In this document: one piece after another, positions 51,749 through 60,634 of the stretch
Position numbering within the stretch: the first letter of the stretch is position 1
Layout: every line of letters starts with the position of its first letter
NCBI RefSeq assembly: GCF_900156055.1
Contig: NZ_FTMQ01000009.1
Coordinates: 1-64,000 of the forward strand
From: Rhizobium sp. RU33A
GTDB taxonomy: Bacteria; Pseudomonadota; Alphaproteobacteria; Rhizobiales; Rhizobiaceae
Direction of reading: 5' to 3'
Length of the DNA stretch: 64,000 nucleotides
Notes under the pieces: model-generated
What the model saw: only the letters and a program-made list of their open reading frames with translations
Databases searched by the model: none
Told to the model about the DNA's origin: nothing
Translations under genes and position numbers: made by a program

Positions 51749-53025
51749 CCCTGATTCTGTTCCTCACCGTCCTCTTCGTAGCAATTCTGGCCGGTCTGCC
51801 CGTCGCCTTCGCATTGCTGTTGTCCGCCATGGTTCTGATGCTGCATCTCGGCACATTCAGCCCTGATATCCTGGCACAGGGGCTGATCAACGGGGTCGAC
51901 AACTTTCCGCTGCTTGCCATTCCCTTCTTCCTCGTGGCTGGCGAAGTCATGTCAAAGGGCGGGCTGTCGGAGCGTATCGTCCGGCTCGCGATGACACTTG
52001 TCGGTCACAAGCGCGGCGGCCTCGGCTATGTAGCGATCATGACCGCAATCGTGCTGGCGGGGCTCTCCGGATCAGCCGTTGCTGATGCCGCAGCGCTCGT
52101 CGCCATTCTCTATCCGATGATGCGCAAGGCGGGCTATCCGGAAGGCCGCAGTCTCGGCCTCTTGGCCTCGGGCGGGATCATCGCCCCGATCATTCCCCCG
52201 TCACTTCCACTGATCCTCATCGGTGTCGCCGGCAACATCTCGATCGCCAAGCTGTTCATGGCCGGGATCGCGCCCGGGTTGATGATGGGCCTGACGTTGA
52301 TGGCGGTTTGGTCCTTCATCATGCGCAACGAACAGATCGAAACGCTGCCAAAGGCGAGTGGCAAGGAGCGTCTCGTTGCCTTGAAGGAAGGAATTTGGGC
52401 GCTGCTGCTGCCTGTCATCATTATCGGCGGCATCCGATCCGGCGCCTTCACGCCGACCGAGGCCGCTGTCGTGGCCGCCGTTTATGCCATCCTCGTTTCA
52501 ACGTTCATCTATCGCGCCCTGACCTGGAAGATCATGTTCGACGTTCTGGTTACGGCCGGTCGCTCGACGGCGATGGTCATGTTCCTCGTCGGTGCCGCCA
52601 TGGTCGCCGCCTGGCTGATTACAGTCGCACAGTTGCCGCAACAGCTCGCCGAGACGCTTCAGCCGCTGATCGATAGCCCAAGGCTTCTGATGCTGGTGAT
52701 CATGCTGATCGTGCTGGCGGTCGGCATGGTTATGGACCTGTCTCCAACAGTTTTGATCCTGGTTCCGCTGTTTATGCCGGTGGTAAAGTTGGCAGGCATC
52801 GACCCGGTTTATTTCGGGCTCATGTTTATTCTCAACTGCTCGATCGGCCTTCTGACGCCCCCCGTCGGCACAGTCCTCAACGTCATTTGTGGCGTCGGAC
52901 GTGTGCCGATGAGCTTGGCAGTGCGCGGGGTCGTGCCGTTCCTGCTGGCCTATGCCGCGCTGCTCGGCCTTTTCATCATCTTTCCGCAACTCATTACCGT
53001 TCCCGCCAAATTCCTTGGCGGCTAA
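51745..53025 (+). CDS. TRAP transporter large membrane subunit (DctM-type)
   Basis: Encodes 426 residues with twelve helices; 'LLAIPFFLVAGEVMSKGGLS', 'GLSGSAVADAAALVAILYPM', 'GIIAPIIPPSLPLILIGVAG' and 'TPPVGTVLNVICGVGRVPMS' are DctM signatures. It is the sodium-driven permease of the TRAP system. Its ATG overlaps the dctQ stop. Confidence 0.93.
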   Translation: MTLILFLTVLFVAILAGLPVAFALLLSAMVLMLHLGTFSPDILAQGLINGVDNFPLLAIPFFLVAGEVMSKGGLSERIVRLAMTLVGHKRGGLGYVAIMTAIVLAGLSGSAVADAAALVAILYPMMRKAGYPEGRSLGLLASGGIIAPIIPPSLPLILIGVAGNISIAKLFMAGIAPGLMMGLTLMAVWSFIMRNEQIETLPKASGKERLVALKEGIWALLLPVIIIGGIRSGAFTPTEAAVVAAVYAILVSTFIYRALTWKIMFDVLVTAGRSTAMVMFLVGAAMVAAWLITVAQLPQQLAETLQPLIDSPRLLMLVIMLIVLAVGMVMDLSPTVLILVPLFMPVVKLAGIDPVYFGLMFILNCSIGLLTPPVGTVLNVICGVGRVPMSLAVRGVVPFLLAYAALLGLFIIFPQLITVPAKFLGG

Positions 53026-53052
53026 GACTTCACAACAGGGAGGAGCCTGAAA

Positions 53053-54027
53053 ATGAAAATCTTGAAAATGCTTGGACTGGCAACCGCGATCGCTTTCACC
53101 GGCGCTTCGGCCTATGCCGAGACCGAATTGAAACTCGCCCATGCGGCCCCCGATACAGACCTGCAGCAGACTCTGTCAGTCTTCTTCAAAGAGCAGGTCG
53201 AGGCTCGCACCAATGGCTCTGTGAAGGTCACAATCTTCCCGCAGGGGCAGCTTGGCAACGATCAGGCGATGATCGATGGCGCCCGTTCGGGGATCATCGA
53301 CATCGTCATGACCGGTCTCAACAACCTGACCGGGCTAGTGCCGGACGCCGGCGCCTTTGAGCTGCCCTTCATGTTTCCGAACCGCGAGCTTGCCTACAAG
53401 GTCCTCGACGGGGAGGTCGGTCAGAGCGTGTCGGCGCAGTTTACCCAGCATGGCCTGAAAATGCTCGGTTATCCGGAAAATGGCTACCGCAACATGACCA
53501 ACAATCGCGGTCCAATCCGCGTGCCGGCTGATGTTTCCGGGCTCAATATGCGCGTCAACAATTCGAAGGCCCTGAACGACATGTTCGCGGCACTCGGCGC
53601 CAATCCGACGCAATTGCCGGTCGCCGAACTCTACACGGCGCTTGAGACGGGTGTGGTCGATGCCCAGGATCATCCGATCGGCATCGTCCTGTCCTTCAAG
53701 TTCAACGAAGTGCAGAAGTATCTGAGCATGACGCAGCATGCCTATTCGGCGTTGGCGCTCGCCATCAACGACGCCAAGTTCAACGGCCTGACCGCCGATG
53801 AGCAGAAGGTGATCCTCGACGTGGCCGCCGAAGCCGTCGCCATGCAGCGGAAGCTGGCACAGGAGAAAGAGGCTTCGATGATCGCTGAGCTGCAGGCTGC
53901 CGGCATGGAGGTCAACTCGGACGTGGATGCTGCTGCCTTCCAGGCCGCTGTGAAGCCGGTTTGGGATGGCTATACCGCTGCGAATGGCGATGCAGTCGTC
54001 AATGCGGTGCTGGCCACCCAAAAGTAA
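53053..54027 (+). CDS. TRAP transporter solute-binding protein (DctP-type)
   Basis: Encodes 324 residues with a signal peptide ('LGLATAIAFTGASAYAETEL'). 'HAAPDTDLQQTLSVFFKEQV', 'FPQGQLGNDQAMIDGARSGI', 'VPADVSGLNMRVNNSKALND' and 'LETGVVDAQDHPIGIVLSFK' follow the DctP fold, with the conserved Arg ('MRVNN') that pairs with a ligand carboxylate. A sugar acid (gluconate, idonate or a relative) fits the adjacent genes. GGGAGGAG precedes the start. It is the last gene before a terminator. Confidence 0.92.
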   Translation: MKILKMLGLATAIAFTGASAYAETELKLAHAAPDTDLQQTLSVFFKEQVEARTNGSVKVTIFPQGQLGNDQAMIDGARSGIIDIVMTGLNNLTGLVPDAGAFELPFMFPNRELAYKVLDGEVGQSVSAQFTQHGLKMLGYPENGYRNMTNNRGPIRVPADVSGLNMRVNNSKALNDMFAALGANPTQLPVAELYTALETGVVDAQDHPIGIVLSFKFNEVQKYLSMTQHAYSALALAINDAKFNGLTADEQKVILDVAAEAVAMQRKLAQEKEASMIAELQAAGMEVNSDVDAAAFQAAVKPVWDGYTAANGDAVVNAVLATQK

Positions 54028-54048
54028 CATACTGCCATTGGTCAGGAG

Positions 54049-54075
54049 AAAGGGCGCACGATCTGCGCCCTTTTT
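54049..54075. terminator. Terminator after the TRAP operon
   Basis: GGGCGC (54052-54057) pairs with GCGCCC (54065-54070) around a 7-nt loop, extended by AAA/TTT and followed by TTTTT. It separates the TRAP genes from the LacI gene that ends just beyond it; in the reverse direction it could serve that gene too. Confidence 0.85.
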
Positions 54076-54082
54076 CATGCCG

Positions 54083-55099
54083 CTACGGGCTCGATTGGCG
54101 ACGCATCAAGATGGGTTCCAGAGCAATGGTCGTAGGGCCTGCCAGTGTGCCATCGAGAACATCAAGGATGAGCTCGGCCGCGCGTTTGCCAATTTCCCGG
54201 GGCAGCGGGTTGATGGTGGTGAGCGACGGTACGCAAATCCCGGCGATCTCGTAGTCGCCGAAGCCGGCGACAGCAATCTGTCCGGGCACATTTACACCGC
54301 GCCTTTGGCATTCCGTCAGGGCGCCAAAGGCTGACAGGTCCGACACGCAGATGACGGCCCGCGTGTCCGGCAGCGTATCCAACAGCCGGCCCATGGCGTC
54401 TGCGCCTTCTCTCATGGAAATGGGCGGTGTTCCGGCTGCGATCAGCCGGGTGGCATCGAGGCCGCGTGCCTGCATGGCCGCGATGAAGCCGGCCCGGCGG
54501 TCCGTGCCACGGGTGTCGCGGTCGGCGTCGCCGCCGATGAAGGCAATTCGGGTGATCCCGACCGAGACGAAGTGGTCTACCATGGAGCGAACCGCTGCCG
54601 CATTGGAAAAACCGACGACATGGCCGACGGGATTCTCGGGTAGATCCCATGTCTCGATGACAGGTATGCCTGCGTTTTCCAACAGACGCCGCGTCCGTGG
54701 GGTGTGGCGACCGCCTGTCACGACGATCGCTTCCGGGCGACGGCGAAGCAGTTGTTCGACCAGCCGCTCTTCTTCCTGGATGTCATAATCCGTATAGCCG
54801 AGCAGGATCTGCAGGCCGCGCTCCTTCAGCCCCTCCGACAGGCCACGCACGGTATCGGCGAAGTTGGCGTTGTTGATCGATGGGATCGTCACGGCGACGA
54901 AATCCGTGCGCTGCGAACGCAGGTTCGAGGCGGTGCTGTCGAACACGTATCCGAGCGTATCGGCAGCTTCTAGGATGGCACTGCGGGTCGCATCGCTCAC
55001 CGAGGCATCACGTTTGAACGCCCGGCTCACCGTCATGGGCGAGACGCCCGCAAGGCGGGCGACGTCGGCCATGGTCGGTGTTTTGCGGGGCGTGCTCAT
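54083..55099 (-). CDS. LacI-family regulator 2
   Basis: Encodes 338 residues: 'PTMADVARLAGVSPMTVSRA' helix-turn-helix, hinge 'LGYVFDSTASNLRSQRTDFV', effector domain with 'LEPILMRRQSSP' end. Its promoter region holds GTTATCGTTATC at 55108-55119, a near match to the local operator, suggesting autoregulation. It converges with the TRAP operon and lies upstream of a catabolic operon on the same strand. Which of the three regulators controls which promoter cannot be told from sequence. Confidence 0.9.
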   Translation of the reverse strand: MSTPRKTPTMADVARLAGVSPMTVSRAFKRDASVSDATRSAILEAADTLGYVFDSTASNLRSQRTDFVAVTIPSINNANFADTVRGLSEGLKERGLQILLGYTDYDIQEEERLVEQLLRRRPEAIVVTGGRHTPRTRRLLENAGIPVIETWDLPENPVGHVVGFSNAAAVRSMVDHFVSVGITRIAFIGGDADRDTRGTDRRAGFIAAMQARGLDATRLIAAGTPPISMREGADAMGRLLDTLPDTRAVICVSDLSAFGALTECQRRGVNVPGQIAVAGFGDYEIAGICVPSLTTINPLPREIGKRAAELILDVLDGTLAGPTTIALEPILMRRQSSP

Positions 55100-55107
55100 A
55101 CCATTTT

Positions 55108-55119
55108 GTTATCGTTATC
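55108..55119. promoter_or_regulatory. LacI-type operator before regulator 2
   Basis: GTTATCGTTATC, differing from GTTATCGATAAC at two positions. It is 9 nt upstream of the regulator 2 start codon, so it could repress by blocking transcription start or elongation. Confidence 0.55.
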
Positions 55120-55151
55120 TCTGGCGAAAATCCAGTCTCTGCAGGGTTAGC

Positions 55152-55487
55152 TCACAGGGGCGCGTATTCATGCGCCGTTGTGACGTGATGATGGATCGAG
55201 CCTGTGAAGAAGCGCGCCAGGACAGACTCTGTCGCGGCTCTTGCCTCGGTGCGAACGGGGCTCGCAAGGGCAGCGTCCACGCTTGGCAGATCCGGATAGC
55301 TGATGGCGAGGATCATCGGATATTCCGGTGCGCCCTCATCGCGGCTTTCGGCGAAAGTGACGCGGACGGACAGGGCGCCAGGGAACTGGCGCCACTTGGG
55401 CAGGATTTCGGCGAGCACAGCGGCGCGGAAAGCCTCCGTCTGTCCTTCATGGATCTTGCCGTCGAACAGTGCGTAGCGGGTGATCAT
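55152..55487 (-). CDS. Small dimeric alpha/beta barrel protein
   Basis: Encodes 111 residues with a ferredoxin-like pattern seen in the antibiotic monooxygenase/EthD group: 'MITRYALFDGKIHEGQTEAF', 'LPKWRQFPGALSVRVTFAES', 'YPMILAISYPDLPSVDAALA' and 'VLARFFTGSIHHHVTTAHEY'. No function is established; members are often dehydrogenase helpers or epimerase-like. It overlaps the next gene by ATGA, so it is the last gene of the operon gntK-SDR-HIBADH. Confidence 0.65.
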   Translation of the reverse strand: MITRYALFDGKIHEGQTEAFRAAVLAEILPKWRQFPGALSVRVTFAESRDEGAPEYPMILAISYPDLPSVDAALASPVRTEARAATESVLARFFTGSIHHHVTTAHEYAPL

Positions 55488-56371
55488 GGGGCAATCTCCT
55501 TGTTGGGTCCCTTGAAATATTCCATCAGTGCGGCCTGGTCCTCGCCGCCGAGGCCGGCGGCGGTCAGCATGCGATGCACCTCGGCGCAAATCGCCGTCAG
55601 TGGCATCGAGGTGTGAGTGAGCCGTGCCAGATCCTGGGCGGCGTTGAGGTCCTTGACCATGTTGTCGATGCGCCCGGTGCGGCGGTAATCCCTGCTGGCG
55701 AAGCGCGGCATATACTCCTGCAGCAGTGCGCTGTCGGCGCGGCCACCCTTGAGCGCCTGCGGGATCTTCTCGACATCGACGCCGGCTGCTTCGGCGAGGG
55801 CGGTTGCCTCTGCGACAGCGAGGAAACCGAGACCGCAAAGCACCTGGTTGATCATCTTGGTTGTCTGTCCTGCTCCCGGGCCACCCATATGGGTCTGGTT
55901 GCCAGCGAGCTTCGACAGGATGGCTTGCGTTTCCTGTACATCGGCTTCGGTGCCGCCCTGCATGAGAGTCAGCTGGCCGATCGCGGCCTTCGGGATGCCG
56001 CCGGACAGAGGGCTGTCCACCCAGCGCAAGCCACGGGTCGCGCCTTCTGTCGCGAGCGCCTTGGTCGTCTCCGGATCGATCGAGGACATATCGATGATCA
56101 GCGTGCCGGGCTTAGCCCCTTCGGCAACGCCCTGTGGCCCGAAGACGGCTGCGCGGACGATGGCTGCGGAATTCAGCGAGAGGATCACGGCCTTTGTTTG
56201 GCTTGCCGCATCTGCGGCGGACGAGGCCGCCACTGCGCCCTTGGCGACAAGGGCGGCGATTTTTTCGGGGTCACGATCGTAGACGATCAGATCCGTTCCC
56301 GTTTCGGCGAGGCGTGCGCCGATGGCGCCGCCCATGGCGCCGGCCCCGATCAGGGCGATCTTGTCTGTCAT
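55484..56371 (-). CDS. NAD(P)-dependent 3-hydroxyisobutyrate dehydrogenase-family oxidoreductase
   Basis: Encodes 295 residues: Rossmann motif 'IALIGAGAMGGAIGARLAET' at the start, 'IIDMSSIDPETTKALA', substrate loop 'VDSPLSGGIPKAAIGQLTLM' and catalytic lysine in 'GPGAGQTTKMINQVLCGLGF'. It belongs with GarR/GlxR/HibA-type beta-hydroxyacid dehydrogenases that oxidise or reduce tartronate semialdehyde-like or sugar-acid compounds. It overlaps gntK upstream (ATGA) and the small protein downstream. I cannot name the substrate. The frame upstream to 56692 is the gntK complement and is not used. Confidence 0.88.
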   Translation of the reverse strand: MTDKIALIGAGAMGGAIGARLAETGTDLIVYDRDPEKIAALVAKGAVAASSAADAASQTKAVILSLNSAAIVRAAVFGPQGVAEGAKPGTLIIDMSSIDPETTKALATEGATRGLRWVDSPLSGGIPKAAIGQLTLMQGGTEADVQETQAILSKLAGNQTHMGGPGAGQTTKMINQVLCGLGFLAVAEATALAEAAGVDVEKIPQALKGGRADSALLQEYMPRFASRDYRRTGRIDNMVKDLNAAQDLARLTHTSMPLTAICAEVHRMLTAAGLGGEDQAALMEYFKGPNKEIAP

Positions 56372-56865
56372 TGTGGGTTTCCTCCAAGATGGGACAGGAC
56401 CTGTCCGACGATGGCGTCCATCGGTTGGTCGATTGTCACTTCGATGGCCTCGTCCGGTCCCGGCCGCTCCAGGGTGGCGAACTGGCTGTCGAGCAGTGAC
56501 AGGGGCATGTAGTGGCCGGCGCGAGAGGCCATGCGGGATGCGATGAGATCTCGGTCTCCCGCCAGGTGGACGAACGTGACGTCTCCACCAGCACCGGCAC
56601 GGATGCGGTCGCGATAAGAGCGTCGAAGGGCTGAACATCCGATGATCAGAGGCACCTCGCTCCTGAGTGCGTGGGCAATCCGATCCAGCCAAGGCCAGCG
56701 ATCATCGTCGCCAAGCGGTATGCCCGCCCGCATCTTCTCGACGGCATCGGCGCTGTGGAGGTCGTCGCCATCCTCATAGGGAATCTGGAGTTGCTCGGAC
56801 AGGGCCGCGCCGACGGTCGACTTCCCGCAGCCCGCCACGCCCATGATGACCAGACGCAAGATCAT
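56368..56865 (-). CDS. gntK: Gluconate kinase
   Basis: Encodes 165 residues with Walker A 'IMGVAGCGKSTVGAALSEQL', 'YEDGDDLHSADAVEKMRAGI', 'PLGDDDRWPWLDRIAHALRS', 'LIIGCSALRRSYRDRIRAGA' and 'DLIASRMASRAGHYMPLSLL', all typical of bacterial GntK. It phosphorylates gluconate to 6-phosphogluconate with ATP. It overlaps the SDR gene by ATGA on one side and the HIBADH-family gene on the other. Confidence 0.95.
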   Translation of the reverse strand: MILRLVIMGVAGCGKSTVGAALSEQLQIPYEDGDDLHSADAVEKMRAGIPLGDDDRWPWLDRIAHALRSEVPLIIGCSALRRSYRDRIRAGAGGDVTFVHLAGDRDLIASRMASRAGHYMPLSLLDSQFATLERPGPDEAIEVTIDQPMDAIVGQVLSHLGGNPQ

Positions 56866-57617
56866 AGCGAAGCCGTGATCCCGCCGTCGACATAGAGGAT
56901 ATGTCCGTTGACGAAGCTGGATGCATCAGAAGCAAGGAAGATGCAGGCCCCCTGTAGTTCCTCGACCTTGCCCCAGCGGCCGGCCGGCGTGCGTTTTTCG
57001 AGCCAGGCGGAGAAGGTCGGATCGGCAACCAGCGCTGCATTCAGCGGGGTGTCGAAATAGCCCGGTGCAATCGCGTTGCAGTTCAGGCCGTGCTTGGCCC
57101 AGTCGGTGGCCATGCCCTTGGTCAGGTTGCCGACCGCGCCCTTCGTCGCGGTGTAAGGCGCAATCGAGGGGCGGGCGAGGGCAGTCTGCACGCTGGCGAT
57201 ATTGATGATCTTGCCGCGACCACGCGCGATCATGTGGCGGGCAACCGCCTGGCCGACATGGAAGACGCTGGCAATGTTGGTCTGCAGCAGGCGCTCAAAA
57301 GCGTCGGCGGGGAAGTCTTCTAGCGGCGCGCGATGCTGCATGCCGGCATTGTTGACGAGGATGTCGATTACCCTGCCGGAGGCTTCGTAGGCATCGACGG
57401 TCGCGCGCACGGAGTTGTGGTCGGTCGCGTCGAAAGCGAGCTGGTCGGCGCCCTCGATACGTACAGCCGCATCCTTGAGTTTCGTCGCGTCGCGACCGTT
57501 GAGGACGATCTCAGCACCGGCGGCCTTCAGACCCTCTGCCAGCGCAAAGCCGATCCCTTGCGAGGATCCCGTAATCAGAGCGCGCTTGCCCTTCAGGTCG
57601 AACAGGTTCAGTGCCAC
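56862..57617 (-). CDS. SDR-family gluconate 5-dehydrogenase-like enzyme
   Basis: Encodes 251 residues: cofactor motif 'ALITGSSQGIGFALAEGLKA', 'ILVNNAGMQHRAPLEDFPAD', catalytic Ser and Tyr-x3-Lys in 'INIASVQTALARPSIAPYTA' and 'YTATKGAVGNLTKGMA', then 'FVNGHILYVDGGITASL'. It matches IdnO/Gno-type enzymes that interconvert 5-ketogluconate and gluconate. It starts the operon and is divergent from the D-2-hydroxyacid dehydrogenase with an operator in the 97-nt spacer. Confidence 0.88.
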   Translation of the reverse strand: MALNLFDLKGKRALITGSSQGIGFALAEGLKAAGAEIVLNGRDATKLKDAAVRIEGADQLAFDATDHNSVRATVDAYEASGRVIDILVNNAGMQHRAPLEDFPADAFERLLQTNIASVFHVGQAVARHMIARGRGKIINIASVQTALARPSIAPYTATKGAVGNLTKGMATDWAKHGLNCNAIAPGYFDTPLNAALVADPTFSAWLEKRTPAGRWGKVEELQGACIFLASDASSFVNGHILYVDGGITASL

Positions 57618-57667
57618 GGTTTACTCCCTTCAGTTTCGCTCTCGACAAGCGTCAGATGATTTGTATA

Positions 57668-57681
57668 TGTTATCGATAACA
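57668..57681. promoter_or_regulatory. Perfect LacI-type operator in the divergent spacer
   Basis: TGTTATCGATAACA is a 14-nt perfect palindrome of the GntR/IdnR kind, placed between the SDR-gntK operon (minus) and the hydroxyacid dehydrogenase operon (plus), so one site could control both. Confidence 0.8.
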
Positions 57682-57714
57682 ATCGAAAGTCAAGCATCCC
57701 TGGGGAGAGACATC

Positions 57715-58662
57715 ATGACCAAGCCCGACATCCTGCAGATAGGCCCTTATCCGGACTGGGATCAGTTACCCTTGGAGCAAAGTTTCAATATGCATCGCTA
57801 CTTTGAGGCGACCGACAAGGCTGCATTCTTGGCCGATGTCGGGCCGAAAATCCGCGGTATTGCAACCCGTGGCGAGCTCGGGGCGAATGCTTCTGTTATC
57901 GCTGCCTGCCCCAATCTCGAAGTCATCTCGGTCTATGGCGTCGGTTTCGATGCGGTTGATCTTGGCGCCTGCCGGGAGCGCGGCATCCGGGTCACCAACA
58001 CGCCCGACGTGCTGACGAATGACGTTGCTGATCTCGGGGTCGCCATGATGCTGGTCCAGTCACGCGGGATGATCGGTGCTGAAGCCTGGGTGAAGGATGG
58101 GTCCTGGGCGGCCAAGGGGCTTTACCCTTTGAAGCGTAAAGTCTGGGGGCGCAGGGCAGGGGTGCTCGGCCTTGGGCGGATCGGTTTCGAGGTCGCCAAA
58201 CGTCTTGCCGGTTTCGACATGGAAATCGCCTATAGCGATGTCTCGGCAAAGGATTTCGCCAGGGATTGGGAATTCATCGCCGATCCCGTGGCGCTCGCCC
58301 AGCGTTCGGACTTTCTCTTTGTGACGTTGGCGGCTTCCGCGGCGACCCGACATATCGTTGGTGCCAAGGTAATCGAGGCGCTGGGGCCCGAGGGCATGCT
58401 GATCAATATCAGCCGCGCCTCCAACATCGATGAAGAAGCCCTTCTCAACGCGCTTGAGACCGGCGAACTCGGTTCGGCGGCCCTCGATGTCTTCGAAGGC
58501 GAACCCCATCTCAATCCGCGCTTTCTGTCGCTGCCGAATGTGCTGCTTCAGCCGCATCATGCCAGCGGGACCATCGAGACCCGCAAGGCGATGGGCAAGC
58601 TCGTCCGTGACAATCTCACCGCGCATTTCGCCGGTGAAGCCCTCCTCACTCCGGTGCTCTGA
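57715..58662 (+). CDS. D-2-hydroxyacid dehydrogenase, GhrB/2-ketogluconate reductase-like
   Basis: Encodes 315 residues. 'AACPNLEVISVYGVGFDAVD', cofactor motif 'GRRAGVLGLGRIGFEVAKRL', 'EGMLINISRASNIDEEALLN', 'LGSAALDVFEGEPHLNPRFL' and the catalytic His region 'LLQPHHASGTIETR' all belong to the D-isomer 2-hydroxyacid dehydrogenase family. The substrate could be 2-ketogluconate, hydroxypyruvate or glyoxylate. GGGGAGA lies 5-11 nt before the ATG. The stop overlaps the next gene. Confidence 0.9.
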   Translation: MTKPDILQIGPYPDWDQLPLEQSFNMHRYFEATDKAAFLADVGPKIRGIATRGELGANASVIAACPNLEVISVYGVGFDAVDLGACRERGIRVTNTPDVLTNDVADLGVAMMLVQSRGMIGAEAWVKDGSWAAKGLYPLKRKVWGRRAGVLGLGRIGFEVAKRLAGFDMEIAYSDVSAKDFARDWEFIADPVALAQRSDFLFVTLAASAATRHIVGAKVIEALGPEGMLINISRASNIDEEALLNALETGELGSAALDVFEGEPHLNPRFLSLPNVLLQPHHASGTIETRKAMGKLVRDNLTAHFAGEALLTPVL

Positions 58663-59696
58663 TGAAAGCCATCGTCATTTATGCCGCCCGTGATCTCAGG
58701 ATCGAAGATCGCCCGGTGGAAGACCCTCAAGCCGGCCAGCTGCGACTGAGCCTTGCGACCGGCGGGATCTGCGGTTCGGACCTCCACTACTACAATCACG
58801 GCGGCTTCGGCGCGGTGCGTCTGAAGGAGCCGATGATCCTTGGACATGAAGTCTCGGCACGGGTCGAGGCCATCGGGCCCGGTGTCTCCGGCTTCGAGAT
58901 CGGGCAGCTTGTGGCCGTTTCGCCCTCGCGGCCCTGCGGCCAGTGCCGCTATTGCGGCGAGGGATTGCAGAACCAGTGCCTCAACATGCGCTTCTACGGC
59001 AGCGCCATGCCCTTCCCGCATATTCAGGGCGCCTTCCGGGAAAGTCTGGTGGCAGAGGCGTATCAATGCGTTGACGCCACGGGTCTTTCTGCCGGCGAGG
59101 CCGCGATGGCGGAACCGCTGGCGGTAACCCTGCATGCCACCACGCGCGCGGGCAGCCTGTTCGGCAAGCGGGTTCTGGTCACCGGCTGCGGACCGATCGG
59201 CGTGCTCTCCATCCTTTCGGCGCGCCGGGCCGGGGCAGCCGAGATCGTTGCCACCGATCTCTCTGATTTCACGCTGTCGCTTGCGGCGAAGGTCGGGGCT
59301 GACCGCGTCATCAACACGGCGAAGGAGCCGGATGCGCTGTCGGCCTATGCAGGCGACAAGGGCACATTCGATGTGCTCTATGAGTGCACGGGCGTCGCCG
59401 CAGCATTGGCCGGCGCCATTCCGGCGCTCAGACCGCGGGGCATCATCCTGCAGCTTGGACTGGGGGGCGACATGACGCTGCCGATGATGGCGATCACGGC
59501 CAAGGAACTCGAACTCAGAGGTTCCTTCCGGTTCCATCAGGAATTTGCCATCGGCGTCGAATTGATGCGCAAGGGGTTGATCGACGTGAAGCCGCTGATC
59601 ACGCATACCGTATCGCTGGCCGATGCCGAGAGGGGTTTTCTGCTCGCATCGGATCGGAGCCAGGCGATGAAAGCGCAGATCGCGTTTTCGGCCTGA
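58662..59696 (+). CDS. idnD: L-idonate 5-dehydrogenase-like zinc alcohol dehydrogenase
   Basis: Encodes 344 residues: catalytic zinc Cys/His in 'LATGGICGSDLHYYNHGGFG' and 'ILGHEVSARVEAIGPG', structural zinc cysteines in 'CGQCRYCGEGLQNQCLNMRF', Rossmann 'VLVTGCGPIGVLSILSARRA'. It matches IdnD of idonate catabolism, which oxidises L-idonate to 5-ketogluconate. Reading idnD, an IdnO-like SDR and gntK together gives idonate to 5-ketogluconate to gluconate to 6-phosphogluconate. The start overlaps the stop of the upstream gene. Confidence 0.88.
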   Translation: MKAIVIYAARDLRIEDRPVEDPQAGQLRLSLATGGICGSDLHYYNHGGFGAVRLKEPMILGHEVSARVEAIGPGVSGFEIGQLVAVSPSRPCGQCRYCGEGLQNQCLNMRFYGSAMPFPHIQGAFRESLVAEAYQCVDATGLSAGEAAMAEPLAVTLHATTRAGSLFGKRVLVTGCGPIGVLSILSARRAGAAEIVATDLSDFTLSLAAKVGADRVINTAKEPDALSAYAGDKGTFDVLYECTGVAAALAGAIPALRPRGIILQLGLGGDMTLPMMAITAKELELRGSFRFHQEFAIGVELMRKGLIDVKPLITHTVSLADAERGFLLASDRSQAMKAQIAFSA

Positions 59697-59728
59697 GTGC
59701 CAAGGCAGCTGAGGGAGGGGCTAAAGCC

Positions 59729-60619
59729 ATGTCGTTTTTCGAAGTCATCGATCCGGTCTTCGCCACCTATGTGCTCGGCAATGCGCCAGTGAAGCGGCTG
59801 GCGACCGGGTTTGACTGGGTGGAAGGGCCGGTGTGGTTCGGCGATGCCGGCTGCCTCCTGTTCTCCGACATTCCCAACAACCGCATTGTCCGCTGGAGCG
59901 AGGATGGTGTCACCACCTATCGTCAGCCCTCAAACTATGCGAACGGCCATACACGGGACCGTCAGGGGCGGCTCGTCAGCTGCGAGCATGGAACGCGCCG
60001 AGTGACGCGGACCGAATGGGACGGATCGATCACCGTCATCGCCGACAGCTATCAAGGCAAGCGTCTCAACAGTCCGAACGATGTCATCGTCGCACCCGAC
60101 GGTGCGATCTGGTTCAGCGACCCGCATTACGGGATCATGACGGATTACGAAGGGGCGAAGGCGGAGCAGGAGCTGCCTTGCTCGGTGTATCGCGTGTCGC
60201 CGGATGGCGGCATCGAGGCCGTGATCACCGACATGCAGGGACCGAACGGTCTCGCCTTCAGCCCGGATGGCAGCCGTCTCTATGTCGCTGATACGGGGCA
60301 AATGTTCTCCGCTGATCCGCAGCATATCCGGGTCTTCGACATGGTCGATGGCCGGCCGAAGAATGGTCGGGTCTTCCACGTCGTCACGCCCGGCTGCGCC
60401 GATGGCATGCGGGTCGATACGGACGGAAACCTTTGGTCATCAGCGGCCGATGGCGTTCACTGCATCGCACCTGACGGTCATCTGATGGGCAAGATCCTGG
60501 TTCCGGAGATGGTGTCTAACATCTGCTTCGGCGGTCACTCGAAGCACCGGCTGTTCATCACTGCGACCACCAGTCTCTACTCCGTCGTCCTCAACCGCCG
60601 TGGCATCCAGGCACCCTGA
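59729..60619 (+). CDS. SMP-30/gluconolactonase family protein
   Basis: Encodes 296 residues: 'TGFDWVEGPVWFGDAGCLLF' with the metal-binding Glu, 'LNSPNDVIVAPDGAIWFSDP' with Asn and Asp, and 'GPNGLAFSPDGSRLYVADTG' give the six-bladed propeller of SMP-30. These enzymes hydrolyse sugar lactones to acids, which agrees with neighbouring sugar-acid genes. GAGGGAGGGG lies upstream. The frame upstream to 59384 is not used, since it is the wrong frame of idnD. Confidence 0.88.
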   Translation: MSFFEVIDPVFATYVLGNAPVKRLATGFDWVEGPVWFGDAGCLLFSDIPNNRIVRWSEDGVTTYRQPSNYANGHTRDRQGRLVSCEHGTRRVTRTEWDGSITVIADSYQGKRLNSPNDVIVAPDGAIWFSDPHYGIMTDYEGAKAEQELPCSVYRVSPDGGIEAVITDMQGPNGLAFSPDGSRLYVADTGQMFSADPQHIRVFDMVDGRPKNGRVFHVVTPGCADGMRVDTDGNLWSSAADGVHCIAPDGHLMGKILVPEMVSNICFGGHSKHRLFITATTSLYSVVLNRRGIQAP

Positions 60620-60634
60620 GGCCCGCTTGCCGGT

